In this document: in pieces, positions 41,645-49,938 of the stretch
Layout of the letters: the number at the start of each line of letters is the position of its first letter
Numbering within the stretch: the first letter of the stretch is position 1
Origin: Caballeronia telluris
GTDB taxonomy: Bacteria > Pseudomonadota > Gammaproteobacteria > Burkholderiales > Burkholderiaceae
Length of the DNA stretch: 64,000 bases
Assembly: GCF_001544495.1 (NCBI RefSeq)
Contig: NZ_FCNZ02000014.1
Span: 143,143-207,142, forward strand
Direction of reading: 5' to 3'
Program-made: the position numbers and the translations under genes
Notes under the pieces: generated by a model
Databases searched by the model: none
The model's input: the letters and a program-made list of their open reading frames with translations, nothing else
Told to the model about the DNA's origin: nothing

Positions 41645-41726
41645 GGCCCATCTGCGGCAAAGCCTTGTGGCATAAGGGCCCCAAAGGGGTGCAACCCGGC
41701 CCGAAAAGTTGGTTGCACCTTTTTTT
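41645..41726 (+). ncRNA. Structured leader with terminator hairpin upstream of putA (possible attenuator)
   Basis: A GGGCCC (41645-41650) can pair with GGGCCC (41677-41682), enclosing GGC-AAA-GCC. CCCC (41680-41683) can instead pair with GGGG (41687-41690). The last element is a 9-bp stem GGTGCAACC / GGTTGCACC followed by seven T, a good terminator only 68 bases before the putA start. The alternative pairings suggest conditional termination. No known riboswitch class was recognised. Confidence 0.5.
41689..41726 (+). terminator. Terminator hairpin ahead of putA, with inverted GTTGCA motifs
   Basis: Stem 41689-41697 with 41711-41719 and T run 41720-41726. The arms contain TGCAAC (41691-41696) and GTTGCA (41712-41717). 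GTTGCA is the hexamer bound by the ribbon-helix-helix domain of E. coli PutA, so the same DNA may be a PutA operator. Confidence 0.7.
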
Positions 41727-41793
41727 GCGGCGGAGTACGATGCGCCAACTTTTTAGTCATCGGCCGGTGGCACTTCGGCCAAACGAAGGATAT

Positions 41794-44700
41794 ATGGCGA
41801 GCACTACCCTTGGCGTCAAAGTCGACGATCTGCTGCGTTCCCGGCTGAAAGATGCCGCGACGCGTCTCGAGCGCACTCCCCACTGGTTGATCAAGCAGGC
41901 GATCTTCGCGTATCTCGAACGCATCGAGCACGGCCAGCTTCCGCCCGAACTGTCGGGTGCGAACGGCGGCGCCGAGCTGGGCGAGCCGCTGCCGGTCGAA
42001 AGCGACGAAGACGGCGCGCCGCATCCGTTCCTCGATTTCGCGCAGAACGTGCAGCCGCAGTCGGTGCTGCGCGCGGCCATCACGGCGGCGTATCGGCGGC
42101 CGGAGCCGGAGTGCGTGCCGTTCCTCGTCGGCCAGGCGCGTCTGCCGGCGAACATCGCCACCGAGGCCCAGTCGCTCGCGACGAAACTCGTCGAAGCCTT
42201 GCGGGCGAAGCACACGGGCGGCGGCGTCGAAGGGCTGATCCACGAATTTTCGCTGTCGAGCCAGGAAGGCGTCGCGCTGATGTGCCTCGCCGAGGCGCTC
42301 CTGCGCATTCCCGACCGCGCGACCCGCGACGCGCTGATCCGCGACAAGATCAGCAAGGGCGACTGGCGCTCGCATATGGGCCAGGCGCCGTCGCTGTTCG
42401 TGAACGCGGCGACGTGGGGCCTCATGATCACCGGCAAGCTGGTGACGACCAATAGCGAGACGGGGCTGTCGTCGGCGCTGACGCGCCTGATCGGACGCGG
42501 CGGCGAGCCGCTGATCCGAAAGGGCGTCGACATGGCGATGCGCCTGATGGGTGAGCAGTTCGTCACCGGCGAGACGATTTCGGAGGCGCTGGCGAACAGC
42601 CGCAAGTTCGAGGCGCGCGGCTTCCGCTATTCCTACGACATGCTCGGCGAAGCCGCGACGACCGAAGAAGACGCGCTGCGCTACTACGCGTCCTACGAGC
42701 AGGCGATCCACGCGATCGGCAAGGCGGCGGGCGGGCGCGGCATCTACGAAGGCCCGGGCATTTCGATCAAGCTTTCCGCGCTGCATCCGCGCTATTCGCG
42801 CTCGCAGCAGGAACGCACGATGAACGAACTGCTGCCGCGCGTGCGTTCGCTCGCGCAGCTCGCGCGCCGCTATGACATCGGCCTGAACATCGACGCAGAA
42901 GAAGCCGACCGCCTCGAAATCTCGCTCGATCTGCTCGAAGCGCTGTGCTTCGATCCCGAACTGGCGGGCTGGAACGGCATCGGCTTCGTGGTGCAGGCGT
43001 ATCAGAAGCGCTGCCCGTTCGTGATCGACTACCTGATCGACCTCGCGCGCCGCAGCCGTCATCGTCTGATGATCCGGCTCGTCAAGGGCGCCTACTGGGA
43101 TTCGGAAATCAAGCGCGCGCAAGTCGATGGCCTCGAAGGCTATCCGGTCTATACGCGCAAGATCTACACGGACATTTCCTACGTCGCGTGCGCGAAGAAG
43201 CTGCTCGGCGCGCCCGATGCCGTCTATCCGCAATTCGCGACGCACAACGCCTACACGCTCTCGGCGATCTATCACCTCGCCGGACAGAACTACTATCCCG
43301 GTCAGTACGAATTCCAGTGCCTGCACGGCATGGGCGAACCGCTCTACGAAGAAGTCACCGGCCGCGACAAGCTGAATCGCCCGTGCCGCGTCTACGCGCC
43401 GGTCGGCACGCACGAAACGCTGCTCGCGTATCTCGTGCGGCGTCTGCTGGAAAACGGCGCGAACACGTCGTTCGTGAACCGCATCGCGGATGAATCGATT
43501 CCCGTCAGCGAACTGGTCGTCGATCCGATCGACGAAGCGTCGCGACTCACGCCGCTCGGCGCGCCGCACGCGAAGATTCCGCTGCCGCGCCAGTTGTACG
43601 GCAACGAGCGCCTCAACTCGATGGGCTTCGATTTGTCGAACGAACATCGGCTGGCGTCGCTCTCGTCGGCGTTGCTCGCGAGCGGGCACAACCCGTGGCG
43701 CGCAGTGCCGATGCTCGAAGGCGATGGGTTGGCCGACCTCGAAGGCAACGGCACGCCGCGCGACGTGCGCAACCCGGCCGACCTGCGGGACGTCGTCGGC
43801 ACGGTCGTCGAGGCATCGCCGGAGCAGGTGAACGCTGCGATCGCGCACGCGGTCGCCGCCGCGCCGATCTGGCAGGCGACGCCCGTCGACGATCGCGCCG
43901 ACTGTCTCGCGCGCGCCGCCGATTTGCTCGAAGCGCAGATGCACACACTGATGGGGCTCGTCGTGCGCGAAGCGGGCAAGTCGCTCGCGAACGCGGTGTC
44001 GGAGATTCGCGAAGCCATCGATTTTCTGCGCTATTACTCCGCGCAGATTCGCGGCGAGTTCTCGAACGACACGCATCGGCCGCTCGGGCCCGTGGTCTGC
44101 ATCAGCCCGTGGAACTTCCCGCTCGCGATCTTCATGGGTCAGGTTGCCGCGGCGCTCGCCGCCGGCAATCCGGTGCTCGCGAAACCCGCCGAGCAGACGC
44201 CGCTGATCGCCGCGCAAGCCGTGCGCATCCTGCGCGAGGCGGGCGTGCCGTCGGGCGCGGTGCAACTGCTGCCTGGCGACGGTGAGACGGTCGGCGCGGC
44301 GCTGGTCGCCGACCCGCGCACGCGCGCCGTGATGTTCACCGGCTCGACCGATGTCGCGCGCCTCATCAACAAGACGCTCTCCGAGCGCCTCGACCCGGAC
44401 GGCCGGCCGATTCCGCTGATCGCCGAGACGGGCGGCCAGAACGCGATGATCGTCGATTCGTCGGCGCTCGCGGAACAGGTCGTTGCGGACGTGATGCAGT
44501 CGTCGTTCGATTCCGCCGGCCAGCGTTGCTCCGCGCTGCGCGTGCTGTGCCTGCAAGAAGATGTCGCCGATCGCACGCTCGACATGCTGACGGGCGCGAT
44601 GAAGCAGCTCGCGGTGGGCAACCCGGATCGCCTGTCGACCGACGTCGGCCCGGTGATCGACGCCGACGCGAAGCGCGGCATCGACGCGCACGTCGCCGCG

Positions 44701-45735
44701 ATGCGCGAAAAGGGCCGCAAGGTCGTGCAACTGCCGCTGCCGGAAGGCTGCGCGCAGGGCACGTTCGTGCCGCCGACCTTGATCGAACTCGATTCCATCG
44801 ACGAACTGAAGCGCGAAGTCTTCGGTCCGGTGCTGCATGTGGTGCGTTATCGCCGCGCGTCTCTTGATAAACTCCTCGACCAAATCAAGACGACCGGTTA
44901 CGGCCTCACGCTCGGCATCCATACGCGGATCGACGAAACCATCGCGCATGTGATTTCGCGGGCGCACGTCGGCAATATTTATGTGAACCGGAACGTGATC
45001 GGCGCGGTGGTCGGCGTGCAGCCGTTCGGCGGCGAAGGTTTGTCGGGCACGGGTCCGAAAGCGGGCGGCGCGCTGTATCTGCAACGTCTGCTGGCGAAGC
45101 GTCCGACCGGCTTGCCGCAGTCGCTTGCGAAGGCGCTGGTCGTCGATCAGGCTGCATCGGCTGATACGCCCGCCGCCGCATTGACCGCGTTGCGCGACTG
45201 GTCGCTCGCGGAGCGCGATCCGCAAACGGCCGCGCGCTGCGACGGTTATCTGCAGCACGTGCTGGCCGGCGCGACGGCGGTCTTGCCCGGCCCGACCGGC
45301 GAGCGCAACACCTACACGCTCGGCGCACGCGGCACGGTGCTGTGCGTGGCATCGACGGCGAGCGGCGCGCGCGCCCAGTTCGCGGCGGTGCTCGCCACCG
45401 GCAACAAGGCGCTCTTTTCCGGCGCGGCGGGCGAGCAACTGGCGGCGTCGCTGCCGGCGTCGCTCAAGGCGCACGCACTGGTGAAGAAAGAAGCCGCGGC
45501 CGATTTCGACGCCGTGCTGTTCGAAGGCGACAGCGATGAACTGCTGTCGCTCGTGAAGGATGTCGCGAAACGCGCGGGGCCGATCGTGTCGGTGCAGGGC
45601 GTCGCGGCGGGGGCGTTCGCCGACGGCGGTCACGACGGCGAGGACTACGCGCTCGAACGGCTGCTGACGGAGCGCTCGGTGAGCGTGAACACGGCGGCCG
45701 CGGGCGGCAATGCGAATTTGATGACGATCGGTTGA
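41794..45735 (+). CDS. putA: Trifunctional proline dehydrogenase / delta-1-pyrroline-5-carboxylate dehydrogenase / repressor PutA
   Basis: 1313 residues from ATG 41794 with GAAGGA upstream. The N-terminal ribbon-helix-helix (TTLGVKVDDLLRSRLKDAAT, then RLERTPHWLIKQAIFAYLE) indicates autoregulation. The FAD-binding proline dehydrogenase barrel contains ISIKLSALHPRYSR and RLVKGAYWDSEIKRAQ. The aldehyde dehydrogenase domain contains ISPWNFPLAIF, FTGSTDVARLI and the catalytic cysteine at about residue 912 in SAGQRCSALR. A C-terminal ALDH-like domain of the long (type B) PutA follows. It oxidises proline to glutamate at the membrane and represses when proline is scarce. Confidence 0.96.
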   Translation: MASTTLGVKVDDLLRSRLKDAATRLERTPHWLIKQAIFAYLERIEHGQLPPELSGANGGAELGEPLPVESDEDGAPHPFLDFAQNVQPQSVLRAAITAAYRRPEPECVPFLVGQARLPANIATEAQSLATKLVEALRAKHTGGGVEGLIHEFSLSSQEGVALMCLAEALLRIPDRATRDALIRDKISKGDWRSHMGQAPSLFVNAATWGLMITGKLVTTNSETGLSSALTRLIGRGGEPLIRKGVDMAMRLMGEQFVTGETISEALANSRKFEARGFRYSYDMLGEAATTEEDALRYYASYEQAIHAIGKAAGGRGIYEGPGISIKLSALHPRYSRSQQERTMNELLPRVRSLAQLARRYDIGLNIDAEEADRLEISLDLLEALCFDPELAGWNGIGFVVQAYQKRCPFVIDYLIDLARRSRHRLMIRLVKGAYWDSEIKRAQVDGLEGYPVYTRKIYTDISYVACAKKLLGAPDAVYPQFATHNAYTLSAIYHLAGQNYYPGQYEFQCLHGMGEPLYEEVTGRDKLNRPCRVYAPVGTHETLLAYLVRRLLENGANTSFVNRIADESIPVSELVVDPIDEASRLTPLGAPHAKIPLPRQLYGNERLNSMGFDLSNEHRLASLSSALLASGHNPWRAVPMLEGDGLADLEGNGTPRDVRNPADLRDVVGTVVEASPEQVNAAIAHAVAAAPIWQATPVDDRADCLARAADLLEAQMHTLMGLVVREAGKSLANAVSEIREAIDFLRYYSAQIRGEFSNDTHRPLGPVVCISPWNFPLAIFMGQVAAALAAGNPVLAKPAEQTPLIAAQAVRILREAGVPSGAVQLLPGDGETVGAALVADPRTRAVMFTGSTDVARLINKTLSERLDPDGRPIPLIAETGGQNAMIVDSSALAEQVVADVMQSSFDSAGQRCSALRVLCLQEDVADRTLDMLTGAMKQLAVGNPDRLSTDVGPVIDADAKRGIDAHVAAMREKGRKVVQLPLPEGCAQGTFVPPTLIELDSIDELKREVFGPVLHVVRYRRASLDKLLDQIKTTGYGLTLGIHTRIDETIAHVISRAHVGNIYVNRNVIGAVVGVQPFGGEGLSGTGPKAGGALYLQRLLAKRPTGLPQSLAKALVVDQAASADTPAAALTALRDWSLAERDPQTAARCDGYLQHVLAGATAVLPGPTGERNTYTLGARGTVLCVASTASGARAQFAAVLATGNKALFSGAAGEQLAASLPASLKAHALVKKEAAADFDAVLFEGDSDELLSLVKDVAKRAGPIVSVQGVAAGAFADGGHDGEDYALERLLTERSVSVNTAAAGGNANLMTIG

Positions 45736-45823
45736 GATCCCTCAGCGCTCGATTCAAACAAACGGCAGCGGGCACGGCGATCCCGGCAAGAAGCTGCCAC
45801 CCACACTGGTACTAGGAGAAGCT

Positions 45824-46972
45824 ATGAAGCACACGATGAACAAGCTGGCAGCGGCGTTGGCAGTTGCCGGCCTGTCGCTCGCGGGGACCGCAGTCGCACA
45901 GCAGGCAGAAGAGGTGAAGGTCGGTTTCGCCGCTCCGATGACAGGCGCGCAGGCTCACTACGGCAAGGACTTCGAGAACGGCATCACGCTCGCCGTCGAA
46001 GATTTCAATGCGACCAAGCCGGTGATCGGCGGCAAGCCGGTGCGCATCGTGCTGAACGCAGCCGACGACCAGGCTGACCCGCGCACGGGCACGACCGTCG
46101 CGCAGAAGCTGGTGGACGACGGCATCAAGGGCATGCTCGGCCACTTCAACTCGGGCACGACGATCCCCGCATCGCGCATCTACGCGAACGCCGGCATCCC
46201 CGAGATCGCGATGGCAACGGCGCCCGAATACACGACGCAAGGCTACAAGACCACGTTCCGCATGATGACCTCGGACACGCAGCAGGGTTCGGTCGCGGGC
46301 GAGTTCGCGGTGAAGAACCTGAAGGTCAAGAAGATTGCGATCGTCGACGACCGCACGGCCTACGGCCAGGGTCTCGCCGACCAGTTCGAGAAGGCCGCGA
46401 AGGCGGCGGGCGGCACGATCGTCGTGCGTGAATTCACGAACGACAAGGCCGTCGACTTCAAGGCGATTCTGACCAAGATCAAGGCGTCGAACCCGGACCT
46501 CGTCTACTACGGCGGCGCCGATTCGCAAGCCGCGCCGATGGTCAGGCAGATGAAGACGCTCGGCTTCCGCGCGCCGCTGATGGCGGGCGAAATGGTCAAG
46601 ACCGACACGTTCGTGAAGATCGCCGGCGACGCCGCCGATGGCACCGTCGCCTCGCTTGCGGGCCTGCCGATGGACCAGATGCCGGGCGGCGCGGATTACA
46701 CGGCGAAGTACAAGAAGCGCTTCAACGAAGACGTGCAGACGTACTCGCCGTACGCCTACGACGGCGCAATGGCGATGTTCAATGCGATGAAGAAGGCGAA
46801 CTCGACCGATCCGGCCAAGTACCTGCCGTTCCTCGCGAAGACCGAAATGCCGGGCGTGACGACGTCGAAGCTGGCGTATGACACGAAGGGCGACCTGAAG
46901 AACGGCGGCATCACGCTGTACAAGGTCGTCGGCGGCAAGTGGACGACGCTGCAAAGCGTAGGCGGCAAGTAA
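45824..46972 (+). CDS. Branched-chain amino acid ABC transporter substrate-binding protein (LivK-like), unlinked
   Basis: 382 residues, with CTAGGAGAAG before ATG. The signal peptide ends at GTAVA-QQAEE. VKVGFAAPMTGAQAHYGKD and FRMMTSDTQQG, together with KIAIVDDRTAYGQGLAD, are typical of LivJ/LivK. No permease or ATPase gene is adjacent, so it must use a transporter encoded elsewhere. A terminator follows. Confidence 0.9.
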   Translation: MKHTMNKLAAALAVAGLSLAGTAVAQQAEEVKVGFAAPMTGAQAHYGKDFENGITLAVEDFNATKPVIGGKPVRIVLNAADDQADPRTGTTVAQKLVDDGIKGMLGHFNSGTTIPASRIYANAGIPEIAMATAPEYTTQGYKTTFRMMTSDTQQGSVAGEFAVKNLKVKKIAIVDDRTAYGQGLADQFEKAAKAAGGTIVVREFTNDKAVDFKAILTKIKASNPDLVYYGGADSQAAPMVRQMKTLGFRAPLMAGEMVKTDTFVKIAGDAADGTVASLAGLPMDQMPGGADYTAKYKKRFNEDVQTYSPYAYDGAMAMFNAMKKANSTDPAKYLPFLAKTEMPGVTTSKLAYDTKGDLKNGGITLYKVVGGKWTTLQSVGGK

Positions 46973-46996
46973 GCCGTTTTCGCTTCAGTGTTGACG

Positions 46997-47024
46997 AAAG
47001 GCCCCGTTTTTACGGGGCCTTTTT
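46997..47024. terminator. Rho-independent terminator between convergent genes
   Basis: Stem AAAGGCCCCG / CGGGGCCTTT with loop TTTTTA and a T run. The A-rich left flank makes it usable from the minus strand as well. It overlaps the 3' end of the cytochrome b561 gene. Confidence 0.85.
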
Positions 47025-47558
47025 GCTGTGCGGGTCGCGCTTGAAACCGGTCAGCATCGCGACGATCAGATTCTCGCGCGTCCAGACGCTCATCACGAGC
47101 GCGGCGACGATATGCGCATACACGCACAGTTCGAGCGCGATCGACAGGTATTCGTGCAGGTCCTGCGGCCAGTCCTCGCCCCAGAAGGCGTCGAGGCGCA
47201 TCAGCCAGCCCGTCACGCCGAGCGCGAGTATCAGGAGCCAGAGCGCGATCGCCATCAGGCCGCCGAGCGGATTGTGCGAGAGATGATGGATCGGCTTGCC
47301 GGCGGCGAGCGAGCGCAGATAGTCGGCGAGATGCGAAGGCGTCGGCCACCACGCCGAGAAGCGCGCGGGCGGCGTGCCGACGAAGCCCCACACGATGCGA
47401 AGTGCAACGAGCCCGCCCGCGATATAGCCGAGCACGCGATGCGCTTCGTCGGTCGGACCGAAGAGATTCCAGATGACGATGCCCGCGACCGTCCAGTGCG
47501 TGAGCCGCACGCAGAGGTCCCAGGTTTTGATCCGGCCGGCAGGCGTGGTCGCGGGCAT
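47010..47558 (-). CDS. Cytochrome b561-family protein
   Basis: 182 residues from ATG 47558. Four hydrophobic helices with histidines suited to haem b: RLTHWTVAGIVIWNLFG, AHRVLGYIAGGLVALRIVWG, LGGLMAIALWLLILALGVTG and LHEYLSIALELCVYAHIVAA. Such proteins pass electrons in the inner membrane. The gene follows a PepSY gene by 8 bases and is co-transcribed; PepSY-cytochrome pairs are common but their role is unclear. Confidence 0.86.
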   Translation of the reverse strand: MPATTPAGRIKTWDLCVRLTHWTVAGIVIWNLFGPTDEAHRVLGYIAGGLVALRIVWGFVGTPPARFSAWWPTPSHLADYLRSLAAGKPIHHLSHNPLGGLMAIALWLLILALGVTGWLMRLDAFWGEDWPQDLHEYLSIALELCVYAHIVAALVMSVWTRENLIVAMLTGFKRDPHSKKAP

Positions 47559-47566
47559 CGTGGGCG

Positions 47567-47830
47567 CTATTCGACTTCCGACTTCACGACGGCGAGCGTC
47601 TTCGCGTCGTAATAGATCTCGACCTTCTTGCCGTCCTTGTTGTGACCGTAGATCTCGTAGCAGTTGCCGTCGACCTTGAACTTCTTGATCTTGTAGCCCT
47701 CTGCTTCCAGTTTCGCGCGCGCGTCCGACTCCTTCATCCATTCGCTCTTCGGATGGGCCGTGCAGTCGGCCTTCGCGAACGCCGCGCCCGAGACGCCCAA
47801 TGCCGCCACCAATGCCAGGATCTTGACCAT
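47567..47830 (-). CDS. PepSY-domain periplasmic protein
   Basis: 87 residues. A signal peptide ends at AAFA-KADC. The rest is one PepSY unit (EWMKESDARAKLEAEGYKI; FKVDGNCYEIYGHNKDGKK; VEIYYDAKTLAVV). Two cysteines may form a disulphide. It is translated just ahead of the cytochrome b561 gene, suggesting a shared membrane redox or metal function. Confidence 0.83.
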   Translation of the reverse strand: MVKILALVAALGVSGAAFAKADCTAHPKSEWMKESDARAKLEAEGYKIKKFKVDGNCYEIYGHNKDGKKVEIYYDAKTLAVVKSEVE

Positions 47831-47923
47831 CTGCCGCCCTCGTCCAGTCGTTTATCGAGCGGCTACTCTACTGCCAATGAGAATGGCTCGCAAGTCAATC
47901 GAAAGCTGGACGAGGGTCGGTTG

Positions 47924-49636
47924 TCAGGCGAGTTTTCGCGCTTGCTGGCGAATCTGGTCGAGCGTCGCGCCCGGCGTGCTCTGATCCGGCGGAATGCGGA
48001 TTTCGATCACCGCTGGCAGCCCCGAATTCACCGCGCGTTCGAACGCGGGCATGAACGCGTCGGTCGTTTCGACGCGCTCGCCGTGCGCGCCGAACGATCG
48101 CGCATAGGCGGGAAAATCCGGGTTCGTGAGCCCGGTCCCATGCATGCGGTTCGGATAGTGGCGCTCCTGATGCATGCGGATCGTCCCGTATTGCCCGTTG
48201 TTCACGACGATGAAGATCACCGGCAACCGGTACTGCATCGCGGTGGCGATCTCGTGGCTCGACATCATGAAGCAGCCGTCGCCGGCGAACGCGATGACCG
48301 TGCGCGCAGGATAGAGCGACTTCGCCGCGATGGCCGCCGGCACGCCGTAGCCCATCGCGCCGCTGGTCGGCGCGACCTGCGAGCGGAAATGCCGGTACGC
48401 GTAATGCCGATGCAGCCACGTCGCGTAATTGCCGGCGCCGTTGGTGAGGATGGCGTCGGCGGGAAGGCGCTCGCTCAGCTGACGCATGATCTCGCCGAGT
48501 TGCACGTCGCCGAGCATGGGGCGCGGCTTGCGCCATTCGAGATAAGCATCGTGAGCGGCGGCGGCCGTGCCGGACCAGACGGGCGCCACGGGCGGCGCGA
48601 GCGCGGCCAGCGCCGACGCGATTTCCGGCATCCCCGAGACGATCGGCAAGTCGGCTGAGTAGACGCGTCCGAGTTCGTCCGCGCCTTGGTGGATATGGAT
48701 GAGCGTCTGCTTCGTCTTCGGGATGTCGAGGAGCGTGTAGCCGCCCGTCGTCGATTCGCCGAGGCGCGGGCCGATCACGAGCAGCACGTCCGCCTCGCGG
48801 ATGCGCGCGGCGAGCGCCGGATTGATCCCGAGCCCGACGTCGCCCGCATAGTTCGGATGCTCGTTGTTCAGCGTGTCCTGGAAGCGGAACGCGCAGCCCG
48901 CCGGCAACTGCCATTGTTCGACGAAGCGCGCGAAATCCTGCGTCGCGGCTTCGGTCCAGCCGCTGCCGCCCGCGATCACGAACGGCCGCTCGGCCGCCGA
49001 GAGCATCGCGTGAAGCCGTTCCATTTGCGCGGGCGCGGGCGCCGCGGCCACGCGCTGATAGCGCGGCGCGCCGGGGACGGCCGGGCACGGCTCGCTCAGC
49101 ATGTCCTCGGGCAGCGCGAGCACGACCGGACCGGGACGCCCGGACGTCGCGACATGAAACGCGTGGCTCAGGTATTCGGGCACGCGGCGCGCGTCGTCGA
49201 TCTGCGCGACCCACTTCGCCATCTGCCCGAACATCCGCCGATAGTCGATTTCCTGGAACGCCTCGCGGTCCATGTGCTCCCGGGCGCACTGGCCGATCAA
49301 GAGGATCATCGGCGTGGAGTCCTGGAAGGCGGTGTGCACGCCGATCGACGCGTGCGTCGCGCCCGGCCCGCGCGTGACGATCGCGACGCCCGGCCGGCCG
49401 GTCAGCTTGCCGACCGCTTCGGCCATGTTGGCCGCGCCCGCTTCGTGGCGGCAGACGATCGTCTGGATCTGATCGGTTTCGTCGTGGAGCGAATCGAGGA
49501 CGGCCAAAAAACTCTCGCCGGGCACGCAGAACACGCGCTCGACGCCATGCGTGACGAGCGCATCGACGACGAGCCGGGCGCCGGTGGTGGTCGGGGAATC
49601 GGAGGAGGAGGAAGAAGCAGCGACTGCGGACGCCAT
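47924..49636 (-). CDS. Thiamine-diphosphate-dependent enzyme of the acetolactate synthase family
   Basis: 570 residues from ATG 49636 (MASAVAASSSSS); the longer open frame upstream is GC-rich shadow. The N-terminal pyrimidine-binding domain has the activating glutamate in CRHEAGAANMAEAVGKLTG and TRGPGATHASIGVHTA. The C-terminal ThDP motif is GDGCFMMSSHEIATAMQY followed by NNGQYGTI. It lacks a clear partner subunit, so it is probably a decarboxylase or carboligase of unknown substrate rather than the biosynthetic acetolactate synthase. Confidence 0.85.
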   Translation of the reverse strand: MASAVAASSSSSDSPTTTGARLVVDALVTHGVERVFCVPGESFLAVLDSLHDETDQIQTIVCRHEAGAANMAEAVGKLTGRPGVAIVTRGPGATHASIGVHTAFQDSTPMILLIGQCAREHMDREAFQEIDYRRMFGQMAKWVAQIDDARRVPEYLSHAFHVATSGRPGPVVLALPEDMLSEPCPAVPGAPRYQRVAAAPAPAQMERLHAMLSAAERPFVIAGGSGWTEAATQDFARFVEQWQLPAGCAFRFQDTLNNEHPNYAGDVGLGINPALAARIREADVLLVIGPRLGESTTGGYTLLDIPKTKQTLIHIHQGADELGRVYSADLPIVSGMPEIASALAALAPPVAPVWSGTAAAAHDAYLEWRKPRPMLGDVQLGEIMRQLSERLPADAILTNGAGNYATWLHRHYAYRHFRSQVAPTSGAMGYGVPAAIAAKSLYPARTVIAFAGDGCFMMSSHEIATAMQYRLPVIFIVVNNGQYGTIRMHQERHYPNRMHGTGLTNPDFPAYARSFGAHGERVETTDAFMPAFERAVNSGLPAVIEIRIPPDQSTPGATLDQIRQQARKLA

Positions 49637-49938
49637 GCGGTGAAATCTCCGGTGATTGTTTCGGGCGATGATCCGACCCGACAGCTTACGCCGACCGGCC
49701 CGCATCCAGCCAGAGGCGCAAATCCCGATGGAGCCGCGCCGGAACGTGCGCGGCGCCTTCCCCGGCCGGTGCGGCCAAAAATCCCCATCACCCGAATTAC
49801 CCGGCTTTCTCACCCCTTATCGCCAGATAGTCCCTCGCCGACATTCGGAATAATGACTTCCATGGAAAACGGTTGCGGCCTTCGTCGCCGCAGGCCGTCA
49901 GCAAAGATCGAAGTCGTCAAACCTCATCGGGGGCAAGC
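49637..49938. other. Divergent intergenic region between the ThDP enzyme and flhF
   Basis: No gene is supported. It must hold promoters for both directions; none stands out. The last 85 bases before flhF can be read as a short frame ending KIEVVKPHRGQA whose stop overlaps the flhF TTG, but this is not recognisable as FlhA. Confidence 0.35.

Noticed and set aside
41617..45633. A 1338-codon open frame on the minus strand opposite putA
   Set aside because: It is a GC-rich antisense shadow; composition is arginine-rich and no motif is seen, while PutA motifs are complete on the plus strand.
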